A stretch of 64,000 nucleotides of DNA from Lunularia cruciata (taxonomy: Eukaryota > Streptophyta > Marchantiopsida > Lunulariales > Lunulariaceae): assembly GCA_948567375.1 (NCBI GenBank), contig OX419761.1:3908501-3972500 (forward strand). The letters are read 5' to 3'. Below the pieces are notes generated by a model. It was not told the origin of the DNA, ran no database searches, and worked only from the letters and a program-made list of their open reading frames with translations. The position numbers and the translations under genes were made by a program. Shown here one piece after another: positions 34,056 through 43,842 of this stretch. Every line of letters begins with the position of its first letter. The first letter of the stretch is position 1.

Positions 34056-37000
34056 ATGGGGAAACTTCCGGTTTTCTTTGGCAAGGATGGAGAAGATGTG
34101 GAGGCCTTTGTGAGAGACTTCAAGAGAGCTTGCATAGGAAACAATGAGAGGAGGAAGAATGAGTGGGCCTCATTATTACCAGATTTCTTTGAGGATGCAG
34201 CACTTACATGGTATGAGTCAGAATACCAAAAGAGAGAGAGGAGAGAGGGGGAAGAGGAGTCTTGGGAGACTTTGACTTCAGCACTCATTGAGAACTTTCT
34301 TCCTGATGAGAGTTATGAGAGATTGATGAGTGAGGTTACATTTCTCAAGCAAGGAGATGGAGAGAAAGTGAGGGTCTATGTGGAAAGAGTGGAAAAGTTG
34401 GAGTCCAGATTTCGCATAGTGTTGAGGAAGGGTGGGGATGATGTGGAGACTACAATGATTGGCATAGGGGCTATGCTCACCAAGAATTTTGTGGGAGGAT
34501 TGAGACCACAAATTAGAAGCAAGGTGAGATATGAGAAACCTTCTTCCAAGGTTGAAGCTATCAAGATCGCAATTCGTATGGAGGAGAGTTTGGAAGGGGA
34601 TGAGAGTGATTTGGTGGTGAAGGAGGTCGTGCATCCTCCTCAAGGCTACAAGTATGGTGGAACTTCTGATACTTTGGTGACAAGGGTTGCACCACAAGTA
34701 GTAGTTGCTCCAGTTCTTGCACCTCCACCAAAAGATCCACTCCAAACCATCACAGAACAACTTGCGGATCTCAAGATCAATGTGGTGCAACTATGGGAGA
34801 AGAGAGAGGTGGATCAGAATGTAGGGAGAGGGCCTAGGAGTTATGGAAACTATCCATATAGAGGAGGCCAACCAGCCAACAATTTCAATGATAGAAATTG
34901 TTTTGGTTGTGGAGGAAGAGGCCATATCCAAAGGAATTTCCCAAATTCCACTTACCATGGAGGAAGGGGTTATGAGGGAGCCAATAGAGGGAAAGAGGGA
35001 GGTAGTGAAACCCAAGTGGCTCCTAATCCCAACAAAGGTAAGGGGATAGCATCCATAGATGTGGTTGAGAGCAAGTATGAGAAGGGAGAGTGCTCAAACT
35101 CCAAGGGTCCTAATTTGGAGCTTTTGGCACAAGAGAAGAAGAGAGCTCGTTTTGCAGAGGATGTTCACTCTTCTCAAGGATTTACTTCAAGCAAGGATAC
35201 TCCTATGTCTACTAGGAGCACTCGCACCTCAGCACCATCAACAACAAAGACTCCAAGGAAGAAGTTGGGGATGGAGGACTTCTTGATCTCAAAGCAACAA
35301 TGGAACTACAATGTGTTGGAGGATGTTGGTAGTCACAAGGCTAACATCACAGTGGGCCAATTAATTGCTTTGAACCCTACCTTGAGAAAGGAGCTTAGAG
35401 GTGGTTTGAGTTCTACAAGGAGCAAGAAGAAGAAGAAGGCAAAAGTTCCAGTATCAATGGGGGTGGTGGATGCCAAGCCAGCACCATGGGAGGCTTGTGA
35501 ATATGCCTCCAAGATTGATGTGAGAGTGAATGGTCACAACATCAAGGATGCATTGGTTGATGGAGGATCAGCAGTGAATGCCATGTCAGAAAGGTTGATG
35601 AAGAAGTTGGGTATGATACCCTCAAGACCTTCAACATTTGTGGTGAGCATGGCAAACAAGCAACAAGTTCGACCAGTAGGAGTGATGGATAAGGTGGTAG
35701 TTTCAGTTATGGGAGTCCAAAATCTCATGACTTTCCAAGTCTTGAAGGATTCAAGCTATGACTTACTTCTTGGGAGGCCATGGTTGAGAGCAGCACGCAC
35801 AACTGATCGATGGCACAAAGGGTACTTAAGGATTGGGCCATCAAACCATAGAGTCACTGTTCCTGTGACTAACACCACCAACACTTCACATTCAGATACC
35901 CCATCTTCTGATTATTGGGAATCAGATTCTGAAGGAGGAGCTTCAGGTGTGGACACAAGCATGGAAGAGGAGACTTCCACGGAGGAGGATGAATCTGAAT
36001 CTGATTCAGATGTGTATCCTTTATGTGCTATGGATTTTGCACCTAAGCCAGAGGTTTTGAAGGACCCAGATAAATCACCATTGACACTTGAGGAGGTAGA
36101 GAGAAGGTTATCTACCCTCAAGTATGGCCCAAATGTTACCAAGGAGGAGAAGGTGAGATTTGAGGAGATTTTCCGCAAGTTCATCCATGTGTTTGCTTTT
36201 AGTTACAAGGATTTGAAGGAAGTCACCTTGGAGGAGCACAAGATAGAGGTGGAGTCACATGCAAGACCAATCCGCCAAAAGCAACGTCGCATTAGCCCAC
36301 CAATATCTTTGGTTGTGAAGGAGGAGATTGATAAGCTCAAGGAGGCTGGATTTATCTTTGAGGTGGAGAATTCAGAATGGGTGTCTCCAATTGTCATTGT
36401 GAAGAAAAAGAATGGCAAGCTTCGGGTATGTGTGGATTACAAGAAGCTCAATGCTGTTACAAAGAAGGACTACTACCCATTGCCATTCATTGATGAGATC
36501 TTGGAGGAGGTTGCAAGTCATGAGAGGTACAGTTTTGGAGATGGTTATAGTGGATATAACCAAATCAAGATTGCACCAGAGCATCAACAACTCACCACAT
36601 TCACCACACCTTGGGGAACTTACGCTTTCAAGGTCATGCCTTTTGGGCTTTGCAATGCTCCAGCCACATTCCAACGGTTCATGAACAAGGTATTTGAACC
36701 TTTCATTGGGAAATTTGTGAGAGATTTCATTGATGACTTTTGTGTCTATGGGAGCAAGGAGGAGCACTTTGAGCACCTAATCAAAGTCTTGCAACGCTTG
36801 GATGAGGCAAATGCATCACTCAACCCAGAGAAGTGCATTTTTGGATGTGAAGAAGGTCTACTTTTGGGGCACATCATCTCCAAGGATGGAATAGCAGTTG
36901 ATCCTGAGAAGGTGAGGAAAATCTCAGACCTTCCATTCCCTTCAAGCTTGACAAAGTTACGCCAATTCTTGGGAATGGTTGGGTACTACAGGAGGTTCAT

Positions 37001-38882
37001 CTTCTCATTTTCCAACAAGGCTTATGCATTGACCATCTACATGAAGAAGGGTGTAGATTACATGGTGATTTTGGAAGACAAGGAGGCTCTCAAAGCTTTT
37101 GAGGAGCTCAAGCAATCCCTTGTTGTAGCTCCAATTCTTGCTAAACCTGATTGGAGTAAGCCTTTCATCCTCTACACTGATGCTTCTAATGTAGCTATAG
37201 GATGCACTCTTAGTCAATTAGACCAAGATGGGCATGATCATCCAATAGCTTATGCTAGTAGGCAGATGGTTTCAGCAGAGAAGAACTACTCTGTCACGGA
37301 GAGAGAAGGGTTGGCAGTGATCTTTGGTCTCAAGAAGTTTAGACACTACTTGATTGGAGGGAAAGCCACAATTGTCACGGATCACAAGGCTTTGAAGTAC
37401 ATCTTCAACAAGCCTAATGTTGAAGGGAGACTAGCAAGGTGGATGATACTCTTGTCTGAGTATGACTACACAATTGAGGATAGGCCAGGAAAGAAACATG
37501 CAAATGCTGATTTGTTATCTAGAGCCTATGATCATGATGGAGATGAGCCAGTAGATGATTCCTTCCCGGATGAGGAGCTCATGACAATCTCAGTCACTCA
37601 AGAGATTCCAATGGAGTACAAGGAGATTGTGGATTTTGTGACAAGAGGTAACTATCCAGAAGGGATGCATGCTAGGGAGAGGAAGGCCCTTGCAGCAAGA
37701 TCTAGACCTTACACAATGGTGGAGGATATTCTTTTTCACCAAGGAGCAGATGGTCTACTTCGAAGAGCAGTGGGTAAGGAAGAGTCTATCCTACTCATAA
37801 AGGAGTTTCATGAAGGTTTAGTATGTGGAGGACACTTTGCAGGAAAGGTGACTGCTTTCAAGATTCTAGATGCAGGTTACCATTGGAGAGGGATTTTCAA
37901 GGATTGTCTTGATTATTGCAAAACTTGTCATGTTTGTCAAGCTTTTGCTAGAAAGTCTACATCCACTCCACCACTTAGATCAATTCCATTGCTAGGACCT
38001 TTTGAGAAGTGGGGAATTGATTTTGTGGGACCTCTCAATAGAACCCCAAGGAACAATCGGTACATTGTGGTAGTTACTGATTACCTTACCAAGTGGGTTG
38101 AGGCTAGACCATTGAGGGACAAGAATGAAGATGAAGTGGGTAGATTTCTTTATGAACGCATTATCACTAGGTTTGGATGCCCTTTGGAGTTGGTTTCTGA
38201 TAGAGGAGGAGAGTTTACAGGAAGCATTACTACAGCCATGCTACGACATTTCTCTATCACACATAGAGTAACTACATCCTATAAGCCAAATTCCAATGGC
38301 TTGGCAGAGAGAACCAATCAAACCTTGTGCATGATGTTGGCCAAAGATGCAGAAATGGAGGGGGCTAAACATCATTGGGACAAGAGGATTCATGCAGTTT
38401 TGTGGGAGTATAGGACAACCATGAAGACTTCCACTGGATATTCTCCATTCCAATTGGTGTATGGTATTGAGTCTACCTTACCTATTCACTTTGATCTTCC
38501 TACCTTCCAAAGCATTCATAGGAGATTGAAGAAAGCACAAGGAAGTGATGCAGAGAAGTCAAGGAAGGATCAACTCATGGAGTTGGAAGAGGCAAGAGCA
38601 GTTGCTATGGTTCGAGTGGAGCAAGCCCAAAGGAAACAAAAGGAGAGCTATGACAAGAGGCAAGGCAAGAAGAAGGTGGAGCCTTTCAAAGAAGGTGATT
38701 GGGTAATGTTGTTTGATTCCATTCGATTCAAGAGAGTGCAAAAGAAGTTTTTGCCTAAGTACTTTGGACCTTTCATAGTAGAGAAGGTGTGGGGAAATTA
38801 CACTTATGATCTCAAGGAGTTGGGAGGAAGACACTTTGATAGGATTAACCATGATAAGTTGAAGATGTACCATAGAAGGTAG
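34056..38882 (+). CDS. gag-pol: Gag-pol polyprotein of the complete LTR1 element (1608 aa)
   Basis: One open frame, MGKLPVFFGKDGEDVEAFVR to KLKMYHRR. Gag about 1-300, with the capsid core early and a knuckle CFGCGGRGHIQRNF at 282-295 whose last Cys is Phe. Aspartic protease LVDGGSAVNAM (Asp502). RT from about 730, with DGYSGYNQI, PFGLCNAPATFQRFM and active site FIDDF (891-895). RNase H with YTDASNVAIG (Asp1042), TEREGLAV, TDHKALKYIF and NADLLSR. Integrase zinc region, GGHFAGKV to CKTCHVCQ, then catalytic Asp1322 (GIDFVGP), Asp1382 (SDRGGEF) and Glu1418 (LAERTN), spaced D-59-D-35-E as expected. The C-terminus ends after a GPF-type region (YFGPFIVEKVWG), with no chromodomain. All catalytic residues are present, so it may be active except for the altered knuckle. 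Confidence 0.95.
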   Translation: MGKLPVFFGKDGEDVEAFVRDFKRACIGNNERRKNEWASLLPDFFEDAALTWYESEYQKRERREGEEESWETLTSALIENFLPDESYERLMSEVTFLKQGDGEKVRVYVERVEKLESRFRIVLRKGGDDVETTMIGIGAMLTKNFVGGLRPQIRSKVRYEKPSSKVEAIKIAIRMEESLEGDESDLVVKEVVHPPQGYKYGGTSDTLVTRVAPQVVVAPVLAPPPKDPLQTITEQLADLKINVVQLWEKREVDQNVGRGPRSYGNYPYRGGQPANNFNDRNCFGCGGRGHIQRNFPNSTYHGGRGYEGANRGKEGGSETQVAPNPNKGKGIASIDVVESKYEKGECSNSKGPNLELLAQEKKRARFAEDVHSSQGFTSSKDTPMSTRSTRTSAPSTTKTPRKKLGMEDFLISKQQWNYNVLEDVGSHKANITVGQLIALNPTLRKELRGGLSSTRSKKKKKAKVPVSMGVVDAKPAPWEACEYASKIDVRVNGHNIKDALVDGGSAVNAMSERLMKKLGMIPSRPSTFVVSMANKQQVRPVGVMDKVVVSVMGVQNLMTFQVLKDSSYDLLLGRPWLRAARTTDRWHKGYLRIGPSNHRVTVPVTNTTNTSHSDTPSSDYWESDSEGGASGVDTSMEEETSTEEDESESDSDVYPLCAMDFAPKPEVLKDPDKSPLTLEEVERRLSTLKYGPNVTKEEKVRFEEIFRKFIHVFAFSYKDLKEVTLEEHKIEVESHARPIRQKQRRISPPISLVVKEEIDKLKEAGFIFEVENSEWVSPIVIVKKKNGKLRVCVDYKKLNAVTKKDYYPLPFIDEILEEVASHERYSFGDGYSGYNQIKIAPEHQQLTTFTTPWGTYAFKVMPFGLCNAPATFQRFMNKVFEPFIGKFVRDFIDDFCVYGSKEEHFEHLIKVLQRLDEANASLNPEKCIFGCEEGLLLGHIISKDGIAVDPEKVRKISDLPFPSSLTKLRQFLGMVGYYRRFIFSFSNKAYALTIYMKKGVDYMVILEDKEALKAFEELKQSLVVAPILAKPDWSKPFILYTDASNVAIGCTLSQLDQDGHDHPIAYASRQMVSAEKNYSVTEREGLAVIFGLKKFRHYLIGGKATIVTDHKALKYIFNKPNVEGRLARWMILLSEYDYTIEDRPGKKHANADLLSRAYDHDGDEPVDDSFPDEELMTISVTQEIPMEYKEIVDFVTRGNYPEGMHARERKALAARSRPYTMVEDILFHQGADGLLRRAVGKEESILLIKEFHEGLVCGGHFAGKVTAFKILDAGYHWRGIFKDCLDYCKTCHVCQAFARKSTSTPPLRSIPLLGPFEKWGIDFVGPLNRTPRNNRYIVVVTDYLTKWVEARPLRDKNEDEVGRFLYERIITRFGCPLELVSDRGGEFTGSITTAMLRHFSITHRVTTSYKPNSNGLAERTNQTLCMMLAKDAEMEGAKHHWDKRIHAVLWEYRTTMKTSTGYSPFQLVYGIESTLPIHFDLPTFQSIHRRLKKAQGSDAEKSRKDQLMELEEARAVAMVRVEQAQRKQKESYDKRQGKKKVEPFKEGDWVMLFDSIRFKRVQKKFLPKYFGPFIVEKVWGNYTYDLKELGGRHFDRINHDKLKMYHRR

Positions 38883-38918
38883 AGAGACCTTCACTTTGAG
38901 GACAAAGTGAAAACTTAG

Positions 38919-38930
38919 TCCGGGGGTAAA
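38919..38930 (+). promoter_or_regulatory. Putative polypurine tract of the LTR1 element
   Basis: TCCGGGGGTAAA immediately before the 3' LTR. The G-rich core is short, but the position is the only one possible for plus-strand priming. Confidence 0.55.
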
Positions 38931-39608
38931 TGTAACACCCATTTGTGCATGTGTGTGGTATTGTGATATTTAGCTTAGTATTACAAGTACTTAAGAGATA
39001 TTATTTATATAGAGATAAAGGATGGTTCTATATTAGTCATGGTTAGCTAAAGTTAGTCATAGCTAAGATAGATGGGACCTTACTTTAGAGGAAGTAGAAA
39101 AGATGAGCACCACTATTTTGGATTTTAGTGTGTTGACTTGGTATTATTCCTAGGTGTTTGGCTTTGGGGAAAGAGTTGAGAACTCTTGGGCCCGCAAGCC
39201 TTTTTGTTTTGGATTCTTCTTTAGTCCAAGGATAGCCCATGTGAAGGAATCCTTGCTTTAGTGGTTGGGTCAAGATAAGGGGAATATGCCCATGTGAATG
39301 GATATTCCTTTCTACTTTTTGACTTTACTTGACTTTTAGTCTAGTAACTTGAGTTACTACGGTAATAGTAACTTTGGTACGTAACTATTTCACAAGTATA
39401 TAAACAAGGGGTGAGGAGGTACTCATCATCCTTTCATTTGCAACTATCTCTCTCTCATTGAGTCCTCTAGTGAGCAATGTCTTGAGTCTTGGAGTGTTAG
39501 CCTTGGAGGAGTATGATGGAGTTGGGGTTCCTTGCCTTCTTAGTCCATGGTGCGCTACCATAATAGCCATCAGAGGTTCATCCTGAGTGAGAGACAGGCC
39601 GGCTCACA
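38931..39608 (+). repeat. 3' LTR of the complete LTR1 element
   Basis: 678 bp, partner of 31806-32484. It is followed by the GATC duplication and the continuation of M's LTR. Confidence 0.96.
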
Positions 39609-39612
39609 GATC

Positions 39613-42600
39613 AAACACACAGAATGAAGATCAAGGGTGTGGAATCCAACATCCAACAAACACACTAATTTTCACTTCAAAATTCTCCCAACACTCACAA
39701 ACACAAACACAAAGTTGATACACTGAATTAAACTCAAACAACAAGCAGTGCCTCACAGCACTTTGCTTTATCTATTCTCATAAATAATGAGCACTAAACA
39801 ACCTATGACTGCAAATGCCACTCTTAAATAGTGAAGCAAACAACAGTTCTAGCAACTATACCGTTTCATAACAACTATTCCTACCAATAGATCTGAAATG
39901 ACAATGCACTTCTTCATATCTGCCTCTTCAAATCTCAAAATTTGTTACTAATCCAATCCGATGTCTACTTCTTCCTCAACTTTCAATCCCAAAGTAACTT
40001 CACTCACTACTACTCTATCCTCGGGTTTCACAACTCCTAATTCCTCTACCAATTCTAACATTTCTCTTTCTTGGTATGCAATTCCACTAGTGGGTAATCT
40101 ATCTAACTCCTTATCTCCCAACCCACTCTTCTCTTAGATCTCCAATGGTAATTCCAAAGACATCTGCACTCCTATGTTATCTACTTTGGGTTTTGCTCTT
40201 ACATCCTTCCAAAGTTTATCTATCTCTTATTTCACTAAGTCTAATCTAATAGTGATATTGTCTTCTACTTCCAATATCTTCCTATCTACACGAGCTCTGA
40301 GACTGATAAGTAAAGCATTCAAATCTTTATCCTTTGCATTTCTCCTCCTCATCTCCTACACCAACAACTTCAACTCATGTAGTCTCACTTCTTCAATTTC
40401 CATGTTGGCTTTTGTACTCAATATTGCATTCATGTTGATCACAGTCTCCTTCAATGGCTCTAATCTCATTCTTCTCTCCTATTCTTGATCTGCAAGCCAA
40501 TCTTCTCTATACATTGCTAATTCCACTTTGAACTCGGCTTTCACAATCTCCTTCTCCTTTTGCATAATCTTCTCTTCTTGATTGCAAAGTAACTCTCTCA
40601 ACCTTTCTCCCTCTCTATATCTCACTGTTAACTCTCTTTGCTAGAGCTGCTTCTTCTCTTCTACACTCTCCATCACTCTATTGAGCTCTTGCTCTTTCTC
40701 TGCTACTCTTGCCATAGCATGGATAATTTCAAATCTCCAATCAGCAAACTGTTGCTTCAAGATTTCATACTCAACCACTTGCCTTTCCCTTGCTATGTCA
40801 CTCTACTCTTTGAGTCCCCCTCTATTCCTCACTTCTCTCTTCAAGTTCTTGATCACTTGATTTTGTACTATTGAGTCTACTTGTAGTACTTCCCTTTCCT
40901 CCTCACCTTGGGCTATACTCTTCTTTAACTCTGAGTTCTCTTCTTCTAATTGAGCTAACCCTTGCGACACTGTCTTCACCTCTAGACACTTCAACTGCAT
41001 CTCCGTCTTCATGTGCTCTAACTTCATCAACAACAAGCACACAAACTCCCGCAAATACTCTACTCCTTCACTCTCATTCATTTTGACTTGCAGACTTATC
41101 TCCTTCTTCACCTCTTCCTCACTAGACACTTGTCTTCTAAGCCGTAGTCACCTTATAGGAATGGATTCTTTGCTCCCCAAACTTCCATCCTCTTGTTCTC
41201 TTACCTCACTCGGCCCTGCTCCACACTTTGCCTTTCATCTGGAACAAACTCCCCTTTGAATTGTAACTCTTTTCTCCTCTTGCTCTAGACCTTTGTCTTC
41301 CAGTTTCAAGTTACCTTTCTCCTCCGTCTCCATCTTGGCTTCCTCCTCTTTAGGTACTGATTTCATCTCCACTCCTTCATCGCTGTCACTACTTGTGTCT
41401 CCACTCTGCTTTGTGAACTCAGGTTCTTCCTCCCTCTCCAAGTCTTTGGACTTGCACTAGGCTTCTCCTTCCGACTCTTCTTCCGGCGATGCGATTACCA
41501 CCAGCTCTTTCCTTAGGTTTACCCTTCTAGCCTTCCGAGGTCTTGCTTTCTCTACTTCTTCTGCTCCTTGTCGAATCCTCATCTTCGACTTTGGAGTGCT
41601 CACTTCAAACCACACACTCTGCCCCATTTGTGCATTGTACTTATCACTACATTTGATCTGAAGAATGTATTGCTGCTCCTCCGCATTGACATCTCTTCTT
41701 AAGTCGGGATGGAAATGGGACACCATCTTATTTTTCTCCGCCGCATTGAGCAAGTTCAGCCCTATATAGAGATGGGCTGCAAACGGCACAATGTAATGTG
41801 GAGGCAACTTGTCCTGCAAAGTCCACACCATCTATCTCGTCCTCCCATGAAGACACTTTGTTCAATCAATTGGCTCTCTTGCAAACATCTTATGGAAGAA
41901 CACCACTTGGTGCTTCACCACAAAGTCATGCTCTCCGGCTTCAAGGTTGCCATAAGAGCACTCATGATCCTTCTCTTGATAGGATCCTTGTAGCTCTCCA
42001 CTTTGTAGCTATTCTTCATGCGCTTCAAAGAGAAGGCATCTCTCACTTCTTGGGTTTCTTTGGCTTCTTCTCCCTTCTTCAAGAACGTGGCTTCATGCTC
42101 TGTGCTTGCTTCTCTCCCTAGAACTAACCTCCAATCCAACTTTGTCCATCGAGCCGGATTTCCTCTCTTCCCTTCTTCCTCAGGGCCATCGAGACACTTG
42201 CTCTCGATGATCTCAGTCATGAACCCTAGAAAGCTTACATTCTAGTTCCATGCCAAGAATGTGATGCAAAACCTGCTCAAGATCTTAATTCTTGCAATCA
42301 CATCTAACCTCCAAATTGCATGATTTCTCATTGTGAATTTGGAGTTGTTCTTCCCACCTCCCATCTTTCTCTCTTCCACTCTGGGCTGGGGACTATTCTT
42401 CCTACTGATTCCCGGCTTAACTCTTTTGACTGCCTCTCGACTCTCTCAACTGTCTTTGATTATACTTCCCTTCCCACGATCTCATGCAGGACGACTTCTT
42501 AACAGCGATGGGAAATAGCTTGTCATTGCTTTGTCTTTAGACCAATTTTTATAGAGTTGTGCCTTCTCTATCTTTCTTTAATTCGAGTTTCTACCAAGAA

Positions 42601-42932
42601 ATCACACCTCTTGCATGCTCCTATCACTGTTAAGTGTCCTTCACGCGTATGACCACCATTTTTGAACGGTACCTTCTTGAATGTCTTGCACCAAAGGAAA
42701 GTTGTTACACTATCCTCACCGCGGGTTGAGCACCCCCAAAACGAAGACTCCTTACTTTGGGTTGTATGCTAACAGGCCAATTCCGAGTACCTTACCTAAT
42801 GACCTGAAGTCATGTTACCTTGAGTTACATCCCAATGACACTTTTCTTTGCCTTCTTTGGCCATACAAGCGCAATTCAACTTCTTTGTACACTTCTTCTT
42901 CAAAATTGAGAAAAAAAAATGTGGGTACCATA
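39613..42932 (-). repeat. 5' LTR of gypsy M, block 3 of 3 (LTR2)
   Basis: Largest part of M's 5' LTR, running on the reverse strand from TATGGTACCCAC at 42932 (terminal TGTG decayed) to the LTR1 insertion. It carries a type I ORF. Right of 42932 lies H gag, so M inserted in H; the matching flank at 16367 lost its duplication. Confidence 0.88.
39955..42526 (-). pseudogene. LTR2-encoded coiled-coil protein, broken copy (in M 5' LTR)
   Basis: ATG at 42526, then the conserved block (41915-42220: GFMTEIIESKCLDGPEEEGK, ARWTKLDWRLVLG; 41457-41831: LPPHYIVPFAAHLYIGLN, SHFHPDLRRDVNAEEQQY). Acidic part at 41235-41441, coiled coil at 40803-41129, C-terminus near 39960. Several stops and frameshifts. 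It is closer to copy D (M's other LTR) than to A or G: both have PQPRVEERKMGG near the N-terminus, as expected for LTRs of one element. Confidence 0.7.
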
Positions 42933-43837
42933 GCCTCCCTACCAAATCCAGATGTCACCACCCTCTCCTCCACCATGTTGAGCTCAATATGCTGAACCAA
43001 ACCAAAGACCACTGCCAAAGTAGGCAAAGTAGCATGTAACAACTTAGCATCACAAACTCTATGTTGCAACTCTCTCTCTAGTATCCCATACCAAAACTGG
43101 ACTGCCAGGGCCTTAGTAACTCCCTAAGTGAAACAGATCAGCTGCCTCATGCAAGTGTTTGCCTTGCGTAGGCTCTCTCTAGCCTTCCACTGGAACTCCT
43201 ACAAGCTCCTCAGCTTGTCAGCCCGTACTCCCTGGTAGTTCTGCCTTAAACACTAGAATAACTCCACCATGGGGTTAAACCTCGGTACCACACCACCTCT
43301 TGCAGTAGTACCTCCACTTGTGGTAGCACTATCTCTAGCTAGTGCACCTCCACTAGCTCCACCAACGCTACTTGAGTTAGAACTTGTGGGTATAGCCAAT
43401 CTACTCCTGGCACCCGAGCCTGAAGTGATAGAGACACAATTTGGAGACCAATACTATCTCCATAACTCAATCTCCTCCAAATAAGCTCTCTTGAACTCAT
43501 GGTAGTTGTCCATCGGCAGACCCTCCAAGCGTTGGAACAACCTCTTCCATACCATGAAAGGTGTAAACAAAGTCAGGTTCTGCATCTACTACAAATCACA
43601 CCAATTATGAAACTTTGGATGAAGTCATCTAACTCAATGGTACCCACTATACCAAAGTAACGCTTAGGATCTTTGGAGGCCCCATAAATCTCATCCATGT
43701 CCCACAACAACGGTGCAAATACGCCAAGTACACTCTCAATTGAATCAACTCCTATGTCAAACTCCAACTCAGAGTGAATCTCCTCCCTCAATGGGACCTA
43801 AGATACAGATTGATACCAAGCGCTACTCCGAGTAAAC
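42933..43837 (-). pseudogene. Element H: gag capsid region, broken
   Basis: Reverse frame with stops: REEIHSELEFDIGVDSIESV, WDMDEIYGASKDPKRYFGIV, FMVWKRLFQRLEGLPMDNYH, then LELQHRVCDAKLL-type sequence and VQHIELNMVEERVVTSGFG at the junction with M. It resembles plant gypsy gag in layout, and the nucleocapsid of the same frame continues at 16367 across element M. It is cut upstream by solo LTR2 E, and H continues past 47621. A Ser/Thr/Gly-rich linker lies at 43269-43400. Confidence 0.7.
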
Positions 43838-43842
43838 CCACA

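Larger units (their letters stand above)
31806..39608 (+). mobile_element. Complete, young Ty3/gypsy element (LTR1 family)
   Basis: 7.8-kb element: LTR 31806-32484, primer site, leader ORFs, gag-pol 34056-38882, purine tract, LTR 38931-39608. Duplication GATC (31802-31805 and 39609-39612). The two LTRs differ by one substitution (near 32112, A against C) and one single-base indel (near 32242), so insertion was recent. It lies inside M's 5' LTR, in the orientation opposite to M. Gag, protease, RT, RNase H and integrase sit in one open frame without chromodomain or envelope-like ORF. The tRNA-Asp-like primer site and RT style suggest the non-chromoviral Athila/Tat side of plant gypsy elements; the exact lineage needs an RT tree. 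Confidence 0.95.

Noticed and set aside
34278-34790. 170-residue reverse ORF inside gag-pol
   Set aside because: Shadow of the intact forward gag-pol frame, with no recognisable domain.
43806-43823. tRNA-Met-type primer site of element H (TTGGTATCAATCTG on the reverse strand)
   Set aside because: Only the first 8 bases match, no LTR end in CA precedes it, and the gag-like frame seems to continue across it.
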